Positions 7,651 to 14,158 of a stretch of DNA of 14,158 bases are shown here, in pieces. The translations under genes were made by a program, and so were the position numbers. The stretch's first letter is position 1; every line of letters begins with the position of its first letter. Source of the stretch: Gammaproteobacteria bacterium. GTDB taxonomy: Bacteria > Pseudomonadota > Gammaproteobacteria > SZUA-152. Under the pieces are notes generated by a model that saw nothing but the letters and a program-made list of their open reading frames with translations, did not search any database and was not told the origin of the DNA. The stretch is taken from contig JAUWVK010000024.1 in NCBI GenBank assembly GCA_030617485.1, forward strand, positions 1 through 14,158, read 5' to 3'.

Positions 7651-10600
7651 TTAGATGGGTGATTCAGAGTTTGGCCTGTAATTATCCATGAGTTCTTGCG
7701 CGGTAGTTATGTCAGCAGTATTGCTGCCTTCCTTTATATCTTTTAAACAGGAATTTAGCGTTGAGTATACGGCCTTCATTTTTTGTTGAGTATCATCAAA
7801 ATTGTTCCGTAGATTTATGATATCGATAACGATTCTTAATGAGAGAGATTTGGCTTCCTGATGTAAGGAATGCTCCAGAGCTTTGTCAAAATATGACTGA
7901 GCCGTAATGGAGTGTTCATCATCCGGTGTTGTTGAAACCAATTTTCCTTTTAAGCGCAAAAGTTCAGCGGTAAAATAATTTTCTCCAGAGATTTCCGTTT
8001 CGCTAAGTGCGGTGTCAATTGTTTTAATTGCTATGTCATTCGATCCGGCCTCATATTGTAAGATTGCAAGCAGGGAATAAAAATATGACTGAGCTAATTT
8101 ACTGCCAGATATTTCATATTCTTTCAGGCCTTTTAGAAAATTGGCGCAAACGGTTTCAGGAGGGTGCTCATCAGTATTTGCCCATGCATGCATCATTGTT
8201 CCAATTGCTTTCCAGAATGGAAAACCGTAGGTATTGCTTAGAATGATTTGAGCTTCAGCATATTTGCTAACAGATTGTCTATCCCCACGTAGTTGGTGAA
8301 CAGTAGCCAGAAATTGCAATGCGTATGCCTGGCTGAATGGATGGGCCAATTGCTTGGCTAAGCCTAATGCTTGTTGAGCTCTCTCTAGCGCCTGATCAGG
8401 GTAGCCAAGTAACCATAGGACGCAGCTTGCATTGGCAAGAGTCGCTACCCTTGAATCCTGGCTATGTGATACCTGGCTATTGCCTGGTGTGAAGCCCTTA
8501 GATGGAGATTGTTTTTGTAGCTCAAAATGATGCAGAGCATCGGTTAGTTGGCCACGCCAAAAATGGGTTGTCCCCATAATTCTTTCTACTTCTAATGTAA
8601 CCTCGGGAGTCTGTGAATGGGTGATTATTTTTCTTAGTTCTGTGGCTAGATTAAGAGCAGCATCATGCTCTGCTCTGACTATATGAAATTCCCAGAGTCC
8701 GCATAAAACGGGGAATATGGCCTTAGCATCATCAATTTCATCGCATAGTTTTTTTGCTCGGGCATATGCTTTTTCCACTTCGGGTGCGGCATAACCTTTA
8801 CACATGGTGGCAGCAAGTCCCAATGCAGTTTGAAATTCTAACTCAAATGTTTGCAGGTGAGTGGTATCAGGGAGTTTACTTATAATTGATAGGCCGCGTG
8901 ATAAAAGGGTGGCGGCTTCTAAGTTGGCGGAACGTTGAATTGCACGTCGACCAGCTTCTAGCCAGTAATTAAGCGATTCAATGTCATTTCCTGCTTCTGT
9001 ACAGTGGTGAGCCATTAGTTCGGGGTTGTCATCTACGATATTAGGGAAATGATCTTCCAGTAATCTGGCGACTTGTTGATGATATTTCTGGCGACTGCGT
9101 TTCAGTAGTGATTGATAAGCGGTTTCGCGTAACAAGGCGTGTCGAAAGCTGTATGATGCTTTTGGTGGAGTGCCACGCTGGAAAAAAAGCTCTGCGTTGA
9201 TAAGTCGGTTCAGGCTATTTCGTAGGCTTTTTGTGTCATGTGTAGATAGTGCGCCTAGTAAATCGTAATCAAATTCTCGGCCAAGGATAGAGCATAACTG
9301 AGCTAGTTCCTTGTCTTTTCCGAGGCTGTCCAGCCTCGACATTAATGAATCTTGCAAAGTGGATGGGATGCTAAGCTGCTTCATGGGTTTTGTGAGTTCG
9401 TAATGGCTTTCTTTTTCTAATAGCAGCTCTGAGCGAAGAGCCGCATGTGTGAATTCCTCTATGTAAAAAGGTATTCCATCAGTTTTGTTAATAATTTCAG
9501 AAAAAACATCCATTGGCAGAGTTTTTCGATTACAAAGTTGTTTTATTAATGTCCCTGATTGTTGTTGTGTAAGATGGTTTAGGGTGATGGTTGTCAGGTT
9601 GGCCCTGGTCTTCCACTGGGGGTGAAATTCACTGCGAAAAGTAAACAGAGCGAAAATATTAGTTAGTCCTGGCCGGTTAACCAGGTGTGTAAGGAGTTCT
9701 AGTGTTGATGGGTCTAGCCATTGAAGGTCTTCAACTACCAGTAATACAAAGCGTTGCCTTGCCATGGACTGGAGTGTTTCTACCAATATATCCATGATTA
9801 ATCTTTTTTTCTGTTGAGGGGTGGATTCTCTAACAGATAAACTATTATTTATTACCGGTATTGACAGCAAATCAGCTAGCGCAGGTACTGCCACATCAGA
9901 ATTCATTCCTAATGTGGCAACGGTCTTCTCGATATGGGAAAGGTTATCAGCGTCAGAAAGATTTTTATCAACCCCAATAGCGCGACTTACCATTTCGATG
10001 ACGGGGTATAAGAAACTGTTCTGATAATAGGGGGTGCCAGCACATTCTAGTAAGGTGCATTGATCCTCAGGGATACCTTCGCAAACCATCTGCACCATGC
10101 GTGTTTTTCCTAAACCTGATTCACCGCTCAGCAGAACTACCTGACCTATACTTTTCCGCGCCTGCTTCAGTTTTTCAAGAAGAAGGCTGCTTTCCTGGCC
10201 GCGACCCACCAGAGTTGTGCGGCTTAATGTCCGAGCTGCTGTTAGTCTGTTATGTTGGTCACGCACTTTTAAAACCTGGAATAGTTCAAGGTCTTGGGTG
10301 AATCCTTTGAGCGAATAATTGCCAGGTGAATCGCAATCAAAATCTTCCCCGATAAGCCTGTGAGTGGCGGCGCTAATGATCAAAGTATTTGCGCTGGCAT
10401 GATCTTGAATACGGGCTGCGATATTGGGCGTTTCGCCAAGAGCAAGTGCGCGCTTATCACCTCCACCAATTTCACCGATGACAACGAGGCCTGTGTGTAT
10501 ACCTGTACGAACGGATAATTGAATATCGTCACTATTTTGTAACGGAAAGGAAAACTGCTGGATACGTTCGATTATCTCTAGTGCCGTATGTACCGCTCGG

Positions 10601-11034
10601 CGGGCGTCATCTTCGTGCGCATGTGGGTAACCAAAATAAACCAGGATGCCATCTCCCAGATGTTGGGCGACATGGCCATCATAACGTGCAACCACTTCAC
10701 TGCAGGTGGCACGATAATCCCGCATAATGTCACGCAGGTCTTCGGGATCTATGTTTGCTGATAAAGCTGATGAATTAACAATGTCACAAAATAGTACGGT
10801 TAATTGGCGACGTTCCGCATCCTCCTGTCCTGGTACATCCTGAGAAACGGTGTCTGGATGCACATTTACAGTTGACTGCGCACTCGGCAGGGAATGAGCA
10901 CATTGTCCGCAAAATTCGAAGTTAGCCGGGTTGCTTGACTCACAATTAGGACATAGACGATTAAGTGGTGTGGCACATTGGCCACAGAACCTCATTCCTT
11001 TGGGGTTTTCAAATCCACATTGTTCGCATTGCAT
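7651..11034 (-). CDS. Double zinc-ribbon / class III nucleotidyl cyclase / AAA ATPase / TPR signalling protein
   Basis: This is a 1127-residue soluble signalling protein with no membrane span. Two zinc ribbons open it (Cys3, 6, 17, 20 and Cys28, 31, 42, 45). A class III cyclase domain (about 75-258) follows, with metal-binding Asp84 (LFCDIVNSS) and Asp128 (HLGDGILVYFGYP) and transition-state Asn204 and Arg208 (NIAARIQ). A P-loop ATPase domain (about 274-560) has Walker A GESGLGKT (304-311) and Walker B LLVVEDLQWLD (431-441), as in AAA_16/STAND-like regulators. The rest is helical repeats (about 650-1100, e.g. AATLLSRGLSIISKL). The canonical adenine-selecting Lys and Asp are replaced by Gln124 and Leu197, so nucleotide specificity and activity are open. 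The architecture is a known bacterial type, usually annotated as adenylate/guanylate cyclase. It is divergent from the glycerate kinase gene (98-bp gap). Confidence 0.93.
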   Translation of the reverse strand: MQCEQCGFENPKGMRFCGQCATPLNRLCPNCESSNPANFEFCGQCAHSLPSAQSTVNVHPDTVSQDVPGQEDAERRQLTVLFCDIVNSSALSANIDPEDLRDIMRDYRATCSEVVARYDGHVAQHLGDGILVYFGYPHAHEDDARRAVHTALEIIERIQQFSFPLQNSDDIQLSVRTGIHTGLVVIGEIGGGDKRALALGETPNIAARIQDHASANTLIISAATHRLIGEDFDCDSPGNYSLKGFTQDLELFQVLKVRDQHNRLTAARTLSRTTLVGRGQESSLLLEKLKQARKSIGQVVLLSGESGLGKTRMVQMVCEGIPEDQCTLLECAGTPYYQNSFLYPVIEMVSRAIGVDKNLSDADNLSHIEKTVATLGMNSDVAVPALADLLSIPVINNSLSVRESTPQQKKRLIMDILVETLQSMARQRFVLLVVEDLQWLDPSTLELLTHLVNRPGLTNIFALFTFRSEFHPQWKTRANLTTITLNHLTQQQSGTLIKQLCNRKTLPMDVFSEIINKTDGIPFYIEEFTHAALRSELLLEKESHYELTKPMKQLSIPSTLQDSLMSRLDSLGKDKELAQLCSILGREFDYDLLGALSTHDTKSLRNSLNRLINAELFFQRGTPPKASYSFRHALLRETAYQSLLKRSRQKYHQQVARLLEDHFPNIVDDNPELMAHHCTEAGNDIESLNYWLEAGRRAIQRSANLEAATLLSRGLSIISKLPDTTHLQTFELEFQTALGLAATMCKGYAAPEVEKAYARAKKLCDEIDDAKAIFPVLCGLWEFHIVRAEHDAALNLATELRKIITHSQTPEVTLEVERIMGTTHFWRGQLTDALHHFELQKQSPSKGFTPGNSQVSHSQDSRVATLANASCVLWLLGYPDQALERAQQALGLAKQLAHPFSQAYALQFLATVHQLRGDRQSVSKYAEAQIILSNTYGFPFWKAIGTMMHAWANTDEHPPETVCANFLKGLKEYEISGSKLAQSYFYSLLAILQYEAGSNDIAIKTIDTALSETEISGENYFTAELLRLKGKLVSTTPDDEHSITAQSYFDKALEHSLHQEAKSLSLRIVIDIINLRNNFDDTQQKMKAVYSTLNSCLKDIKEGSNTADITTAQELMDNYRPNSESPI

Positions 11035-11132
11035 AGCAGAATCATCATATTATTGACAGATACTAGAAACGTCTTGTTTGTATCGAAGAGACTAGCATAC
11101 CGGTCACTATAAACCTCAGCAAGAAAGACACC
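11035..11132. promoter_or_regulatory. Divergent promoter region between cyclase and glycerate kinase genes
   Basis: This 98-bp gap separates two divergently transcribed genes and must hold or border both promoters. On the + strand there is a perfect -35 box, TTGACA (11053-11058), but the sequence 16-19 bp downstream is a poor -10. On the - strand, TTGCTG followed after 17 bp by TATGCT (11094-11099 on the + strand) is a fair sigma70 candidate for the cyclase gene. No CRP-type site is visible here. Confidence 0.35.
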
Positions 11133-12380
11133 GTGGAAAATAAGCGCAAACATCTATTGGAAATATACAATGCTGCACTGGAATCAGTGCAGGGCGAGTC
11201 TTGTGTGCGTGAATCATTGAAACAATATGCTTTGGATGAGTCATTTGCTGTTGTGGCAATAGGTAAAGCGGCTGCCAGTATGATGAGAGGGGCAGTTATT
11301 ACTTTAGGTGCGCAGTTGGATGCTGGTTTAATTATTACCAAAGCTGGACATTGTGGAGATGTGCAAAATGTAGCTGATGATGGAGTAGCAAAAACCATTA
11401 GGTGTATAGAGGCTGGCCATCCTGTTCCTAATGAAAATAGTTTATTTGCAGGTAAAGAACTGTTGTTTTTTATCGACCGGCAGCCGTTATCACGCACACT
11501 GGTTTTTCTAATTTCAGGGGGTGCATCTTCATTAGTAGAGATTTTGCCTGAAGGCATTAGTCTGGCTGACTTACAAAAGCTAAATGAATGGTTATTGGGC
11601 AGTGGCCTGGATATTGCGTCAATGAATAATGTGCGAGGAAATGCCTCATGTCTTAAAAGTGGACGCCTGGCAAAATACATGAGTGGCAGGAAGGTATTGA
11701 ATTTGATGATATCTGACGTGCCTGGTGACGATCCTCATGTTATTGGTTCAGGACTGTTGTCACCAAACTCTGGTTTGCAGAAACCCTTATCCAAATCAGA
11801 AAAATGGATTGATAAGCTACTGCAAAATACTGCAAAGGCACCGTTAGCCTCTGATGCCTGCTTTAATGTAATCGATACTCACGTTATTGCCACTATTGGA
11901 GATGCGAAACAAGCTGCTGCTACTGCTGCACAGGCTCTGGGTTACCAAGTTATATTACATAAGGAAATAATCTGTGGGGATGCATTAACCACAGGAAAAA
12001 ATCTGGCACAATTATTACGTGACTCCTGTCCAGCCTTGCATATTTGGGGAGGTGAAACGACGGTTCGTTTACCAGAAAATCCCGGGCGAGGCGGAAGAAA
12101 TCAACATTTAGCTCTGGGGGCGGCTACGGTGCTGGATGGCTGCAAAAATTACTGGCTTCTGGCAGCTGGAACTGATGGCAGTGATGGGCCTACGGACGAT
12201 GTGGGGGCAATAGTCGATGGGGAAACATTAACAAGAGGCTCTTTAGCAGGGTTAGACGCAGAAAAAGCATTAGCTAAGGCCAATGCGGGGGCTTTTCTTG
12301 ATGCAAGTGGTGATTTACTTCGCACAGGGCCTACTGGTACAAACGTTATGGATCTGGTGATGGGGTTAAGGAGCCTCTGA
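11133..12380 (+). CDS. Glycerate 2-kinase, DUF4147/MOFRL family
   Basis: Members of this family phosphorylate D-glycerate to 2-phosphoglycerate with ATP (GckA/TtuD type; older databases call TtuD hydroxypyruvate reductase). The 415 residues match the family length. Visible signatures are VAIGKAAASMM (Lys45), ISGGASSL (128-134), the substrate-loop region SMNNVRGNASCLKSGRLA, MISDVPGDDPHVIGSG, the GRGGRNQ motif (318-324), AAGTDGSDGPTDDVGA (345-359), and the C-terminal MOFRL-type TGTNVMDL. The start is GTG 11133, with AAGAAAG about six bases before it. The last codons (TTA AGG AGC CTC TGA) lie inside a terminal inverted repeat, so the C-terminus LRSL appears to be supplied by an inserted element. 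No pathway partner lies next to it. Confidence 0.92.
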   Translation: MENKRKHLLEIYNAALESVQGESCVRESLKQYALDESFAVVAIGKAAASMMRGAVITLGAQLDAGLIITKAGHCGDVQNVADDGVAKTIRCIEAGHPVPNENSLFAGKELLFFIDRQPLSRTLVFLISGGASSLVEILPEGISLADLQKLNEWLLGSGLDIASMNNVRGNASCLKSGRLAKYMSGRKVLNLMISDVPGDDPHVIGSGLLSPNSGLQKPLSKSEKWIDKLLQNTAKAPLASDACFNVIDTHVIATIGDAKQAAATAAQALGYQVILHKEIICGDALTTGKNLAQLLRDSCPALHIWGGETTVRLPENPGRGGRNQHLALGAATVLDGCKNYWLLAAGTDGSDGPTDDVGAIVDGETLTRGSLAGLDAEKALAKANAGAFLDASGDLLRTGPTGTNVMDLVMGLRSL

Positions 12381-12555
12381 TCTATTCATGAACTCGCATC
12401 TTGTGCCTAAAATATCCAGCTTCTGCGTCGCCTAAAAGCGCCTACTGTTGGTGTGAACCTTCGCAATAGCTGGCTATTACGTGCGATTCACGCCTTGAAT
12501 CTGAACATTTTAGATCACAATCTACTTCGTCCAGAATAAATCAGAGGCTCCTTAA
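12366..12555. mobile_element. MITE-like imperfect palindromic element with TTAA ends
   Basis: A 16-bp perfect terminal inverted repeat (12366-12381 and 12540-12555) bounds about 190 bp with no open reading frame of note. The internal arms remain alignable as an imperfect inverted repeat (shared TATTC, TTGTG, TAAAAT, CAG, GTGAA) down to a central AATAGC-tg-GCTATT (12465-12478). The left arm is about 22 bp longer. Each end is TTAA, which can be read as a TTAA target duplication around a 12-bp terminal repeat. Removing the element and one TTAA leaves an intact reading frame for the upstream kinase. A very long hairpin acting as terminator is the alternative reading. Multi-copy status cannot be judged from one window. 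Confidence 0.6.
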
Positions 12556-12587
12556 AGATTTAATCCTAAAGGGTGCATTTTAAAAAG

Positions 12588-12603
12588 TGTGATGGAGTTC
12601 ACA
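12588..12603. promoter_or_regulatory. CRP/Vfr-type binding site TGTGA-N6-TCACA
   Basis: Both half-sites are perfect (TGTGA at 12588-12592, TCACA at 12599-12603) with the canonical 6-bp spacer and A/T-rich flanks on both sides. The site's centre is about 150 bp before the small membrane-protein start codon and about 130 bp before its predicted transcription start, further than a classic class I or II activator position. A nearer, unrecognised promoter may exist. A CRP/Vfr regulator is expected in this kind of organism but is not in the window. Confidence 0.5.
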
Positions 12604-12691
12604 TTAACTGTGTGTTGTGCGTCTCGTTAAAGTGTTACTCGGTGGACGATCAATAGAGTGAATAGCTTATTGTCCAGGACAGTAGGGATTG

Positions 12692-12720
12692 TTGAGGATA
12701 GTTGATAGCAGTTATTTTAT
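12692..12720 (+). promoter_or_regulatory. Candidate sigma70 promoter of the small membrane-protein gene
   Basis: TTGAGG (12692-12697) and TTTTAT (12715-12720) are separated by 17 bp and match the consensus boxes at four of six positions each. The predicted start near 12727 would leave a short leader containing the AGGGG ribosome binding site (12735-12739). Moderate-quality match only. Confidence 0.35.
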
Positions 12721-12747
12721 AGAAACGGCGCCAAAGGGGTGCATGAG

Positions 12748-12939
12748 ATGAAATTATTTAAGCTTGACCTGATGACCGTATTGTTTGTGGTAGTGGCGAT
12801 AGGTGTTGTGGTGACTATGTCCACACAAGCATCTACCCAAACATCTGCTCAGGCCAGAGATTACTCAGCGGTAAGTTCGGTAGCCATTCAGGCTTCGACC
12901 CAGACTGTTAATACAGCACGACCCGTTACCAGGCTTTAG
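12748..12939 (+). CDS. Small single-span membrane protein, 63 residues
   Basis: The product has a short charged N-terminus (MKLFKLD), one strongly hydrophobic helix (about residues 9-26, VLFVVVAIGVVV), and a Ser/Thr/Gln/Ala-rich tail with repeated ASTQT, ending in TARPVTRL. It may be an N-terminally anchored protein with an exported tail, or a cleaved signal peptide plus a small exported peptide. ATG 12748 is preferred because AGGGG (12735-12739) lies eight bases before it; a GTG at 12739 overlaps that ribosome binding site. I do not recognise a family. The good ribosome binding site, candidate promoter and coherent membrane span make it likely real. Confidence 0.65.
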   Translation: MKLFKLDLMTVLFVVVAIGVVVTMSTQASTQTSAQARDYSAVSSVAIQASTQTVNTARPVTRL

Positions 12940-12974
12940 TTTCTGATTAAGGTTCGCCCGCATACGGCAGGTGT

Positions 12975-13679
12975 TTAGTCCCGAAAAGGTTCTAGCCAAC
13001 GCTGGTATAGCGCATCAGCTGCGTTCTGCAGATTTGCCACTTTGTTTTCCAGCCCGGAAACCATGTCCTCATAACTTTGTACAGTTTCACTTGAGTGAGC
13101 GAGTTCATCTTTGTACAAGGTAGCCCATTCTTTGACCATTGGTGTGGTCATTTCCACATGGCATTGCAGCGCAAGAGTCTTGCCAATAACAAAGCCTTGA
13201 TGTGCGCAATGATGACTTTTGAGAATCGCTGTTGCGCCATCAGGAATAGAGAATGTTTCTCCATGCCAGTGAAACATGGTGGTTTCTGAAGGAAGCTTAT
13301 TTAACCAATCCTTACTTTGTTCATTTTCTATTTTTTGTACAGGTAACCAACCAATTTCTTTTACCGGGTTGGCGCTAATGGTGCTGCCTAGCGCTTTGCT
13401 AATAAGTTGGCCGCCGAGACAATGGCCTAGCACTGGTAAGTCGGCATCCACTGCTTTTTTAATGAGATCAAGCTCCTGTTTTATCCAGGGTAGATCATCA
13501 TTAACACTCATGGGTCCTCCCATGAAAACCAGGCCGCTAACATCATTGATTTGAGGAGGTGGCATTTCTCCCTTGTCGATACAGACCAGTTCAAATGGGA
13601 TGCTATAGTGGTCCAGAACCTCGGAAAAGTAACCGGGGCCTTCACAGCTTATATGACGAAAAATACGGATGGGTTTCAT
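12975..13679 (-). CDS. Class I glutamine amidotransferase (GMP synthase-like, stand-alone)
   Basis: This stand-alone class I (triad) glutamine amidotransferase domain would release ammonia from glutamine or act on a glutamyl compound; related proteins are annotated GMP synthase-like or gamma-glutamyl hydrolase-like. In the 234-residue product the nucleophile is Cys87 in LGHCLGGQLIS, and the other triad members are His174 and Glu176 in LQCHVEMT. VFMGGPMSVNDDLPW is the typical oxyanion-side region and FHWHGETF is conserved in this subgroup. The start is set at ATG 13679 because homologs begin around MKPIRIFRH; a start at 13814 would add 45 unrelated residues and overlap the divergent protease gene. 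The substrate is unknown. Confidence 0.88.
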   Translation of the reverse strand: MKPIRIFRHISCEGPGYFSEVLDHYSIPFELVCIDKGEMPPPQINDVSGLVFMGGPMSVNDDLPWIKQELDLIKKAVDADLPVLGHCLGGQLISKALGSTISANPVKEIGWLPVQKIENEQSKDWLNKLPSETTMFHWHGETFSIPDGATAILKSHHCAHQGFVIGKTLALQCHVEMTTPMVKEWATLYKDELAHSSETVQSYEDMVSGLENKVANLQNAADALYQRWLEPFRD

Positions 13680-14158
13680 GATTTTTTTATTTTCAACATT
13701 AATAAGAGGGTTGCCCAGAATATATTCCCCGGGGTCACTGATTATCGTATCAGTTTTTTTGTTGATGTGTTCTGTATCTATAGGCGCCGAAACAGTAGGC
13801 ACGGATGAAAACAAGAGCCAACGTCAGGTATTTCTTGAAGGAATAATGGGTAGTAAAGCTGTGCTGTCTATTGATGGAAAGCGACGGCTGCTCTCTTCAG
13901 GACAAAAACAAGATGGGGTAAAAGTCATCAAAGTCCACTCTGATAGTATTGAAGAGAATATTGATGGCAAACAACGGCGATTGCGTATGGGGGATCACCA
14001 CGCAGTTTCCTCACCGCATAAACAAAGAAAAAGCTCTACAGTGATTGTGTCATCTGATGCTCGCGGAATGTATTTAACAGTTGGCAGTATCAATAGTTTG
14101 CCGGTTTCTTTTCTGATTGATACTGGTGCCACAACTATAGCGATGAATTCAATAGAAG
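13678..14158 (+). CDS. Retropepsin-like aspartic protease, exported, 3'-truncated
   Basis: The frame is open from ATG 13678 to the window end (160 codons). A hydrophobic segment (about residues 22-36, SLIIVSVFLLMCSVSIG, then AE) looks like a signal peptide. A small N-terminal domain follows, with KAVLSIDGKRRLLSSGQ and the similar NIDGKQRRLRMGD, and then the start of a retropepsin-like domain, MYLTVGSINSLPVSFLIDTGATTIAM, with active-site Asp148 in DTGAT. This matches the clan AA TIGR02281-type family of gammaproteobacteria, periplasmic proteins of poorly known substrate. The catalytic Asp is present; the flap and the rest lie outside. The start is uncertain: ATG 13678 overlaps the start codon of the opposite-strand amidotransferase, and TTG 13711 would also keep the signal peptide. 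Confidence 0.85.
   Translation, partial: MIFLFSTLIRGLPRIYSPGSLIIVSVFLLMCSVSIGAETVGTDENKSQRQVFLEGIMGSKAVLSIDGKRRLLSSGQKQDGVKVIKVHSDSIEENIDGKQRRLRMGDHHAVSSPHKQRKSSTVIVSSDARGMYLTVGSINSLPVSFLIDTGATTIAMNSIE

Larger units (their letters stand above)
12381..12738. other. 358-bp intergenic region: palindromic element, CRP-like site, promoter
   Basis: No gene longer than a few codons is supported. The left half is the palindromic element ending at 12555. The right half (12556-12738) holds the CRP-like site at 12588-12603 and a candidate sigma70 promoter at 12692-12720 before the small membrane-protein gene. No other feature is apparent. Confidence 0.6.

Noticed and set aside
10101..10301. Short + strand open frames inside the cyclase/ATPase gene
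   Set aside because: They are antisense to the P-loop ATPase region and have no protein-like features.
11053..11081. Perfect TTGACA as a firm promoter for the glycerate kinase
   Set aside because: No acceptable -10 hexamer lies 16-19 bp downstream, so it is kept only as a weak element of the divergent region.
11063..11680. 205-residue open frame on the - strand
   Set aside because: It overlaps the well-supported glycerate kinase and the divergent promoter region, and its translation shows no motif.
13680..13814. 45-residue N-terminal extension of the glutamine amidotransferase
   Set aside because: The extra residues do not resemble the family and are antisense to the protease signal-peptide region; homologs start at the MKPIRIF-like position.

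Overview
The window looks like chromosomal DNA of a gammaproteobacterium, most likely a marine or environmental member of the Pseudomonadales/Cellvibrionales side. Three things point there: the ordered block folC - dedD (SPOR protein) - cvpA - purF, a metZ directly after purF as in Pseudomonas-type genomes, and Pseudomonas-like versions of the other genes. Base composition is moderate. There are no rRNA, tRNA, phage or CRISPR signals.

Region 1 (1-5499, + strand) is a housekeeping block: 5'-truncated folC (folate polyglutamylation), a DedD-like SPOR protein, CvpA, PurF (first step of purine synthesis) and MetZ (O-succinylhomoserine sulfhydrylase, methionine synthesis). The purF-metZ gap (4040-4308) carries what reads as a complete regulatory leader: a sigma70-like promoter, a SAM-II (SAM-alpha) riboswitch aptamer, an antiterminator that excludes an intrinsic terminator, and a 9-codon open frame with a good ribosome binding site that ends inside the terminator hairpin. 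The inferred logic is end-product control: SAM made from methionine shuts metZ off by transcription termination.

Region 2 (5544-11034, all - strand) reads, in transcription order, as a 1127-residue double-zinc-ribbon / class III nucleotidyl cyclase / AAA-type ATPase / TPR protein, then an exported kinesin-light-chain-like TPR protein, then a 126-residue uncharacterised protein. The cyclase keeps its metal and transition-state residues but lacks both canonical adenine-selecting residues.

Region 3 (11035-12738) holds a glycerate 2-kinase (DUF4147/MOFRL family), divergent from the cyclase. Its last codons lie in the terminal repeat of a ~190-bp imperfect palindrome that looks like a small non-autonomous transposable element (MITE) inserted at TTAA. 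Beyond it is a perfect TGTGA-N6-TCACA site of the CRP/Vfr type, then a gene for a 63-residue single-membrane-span protein.

Region 4 (12748-14158) holds that small membrane protein (+), a class I glutamine amidotransferase (-), and the 5' part of an exported retropepsin-like aspartic protease (+) that runs off the window. The last two appear to start divergently from the same CATG tetranucleotide.
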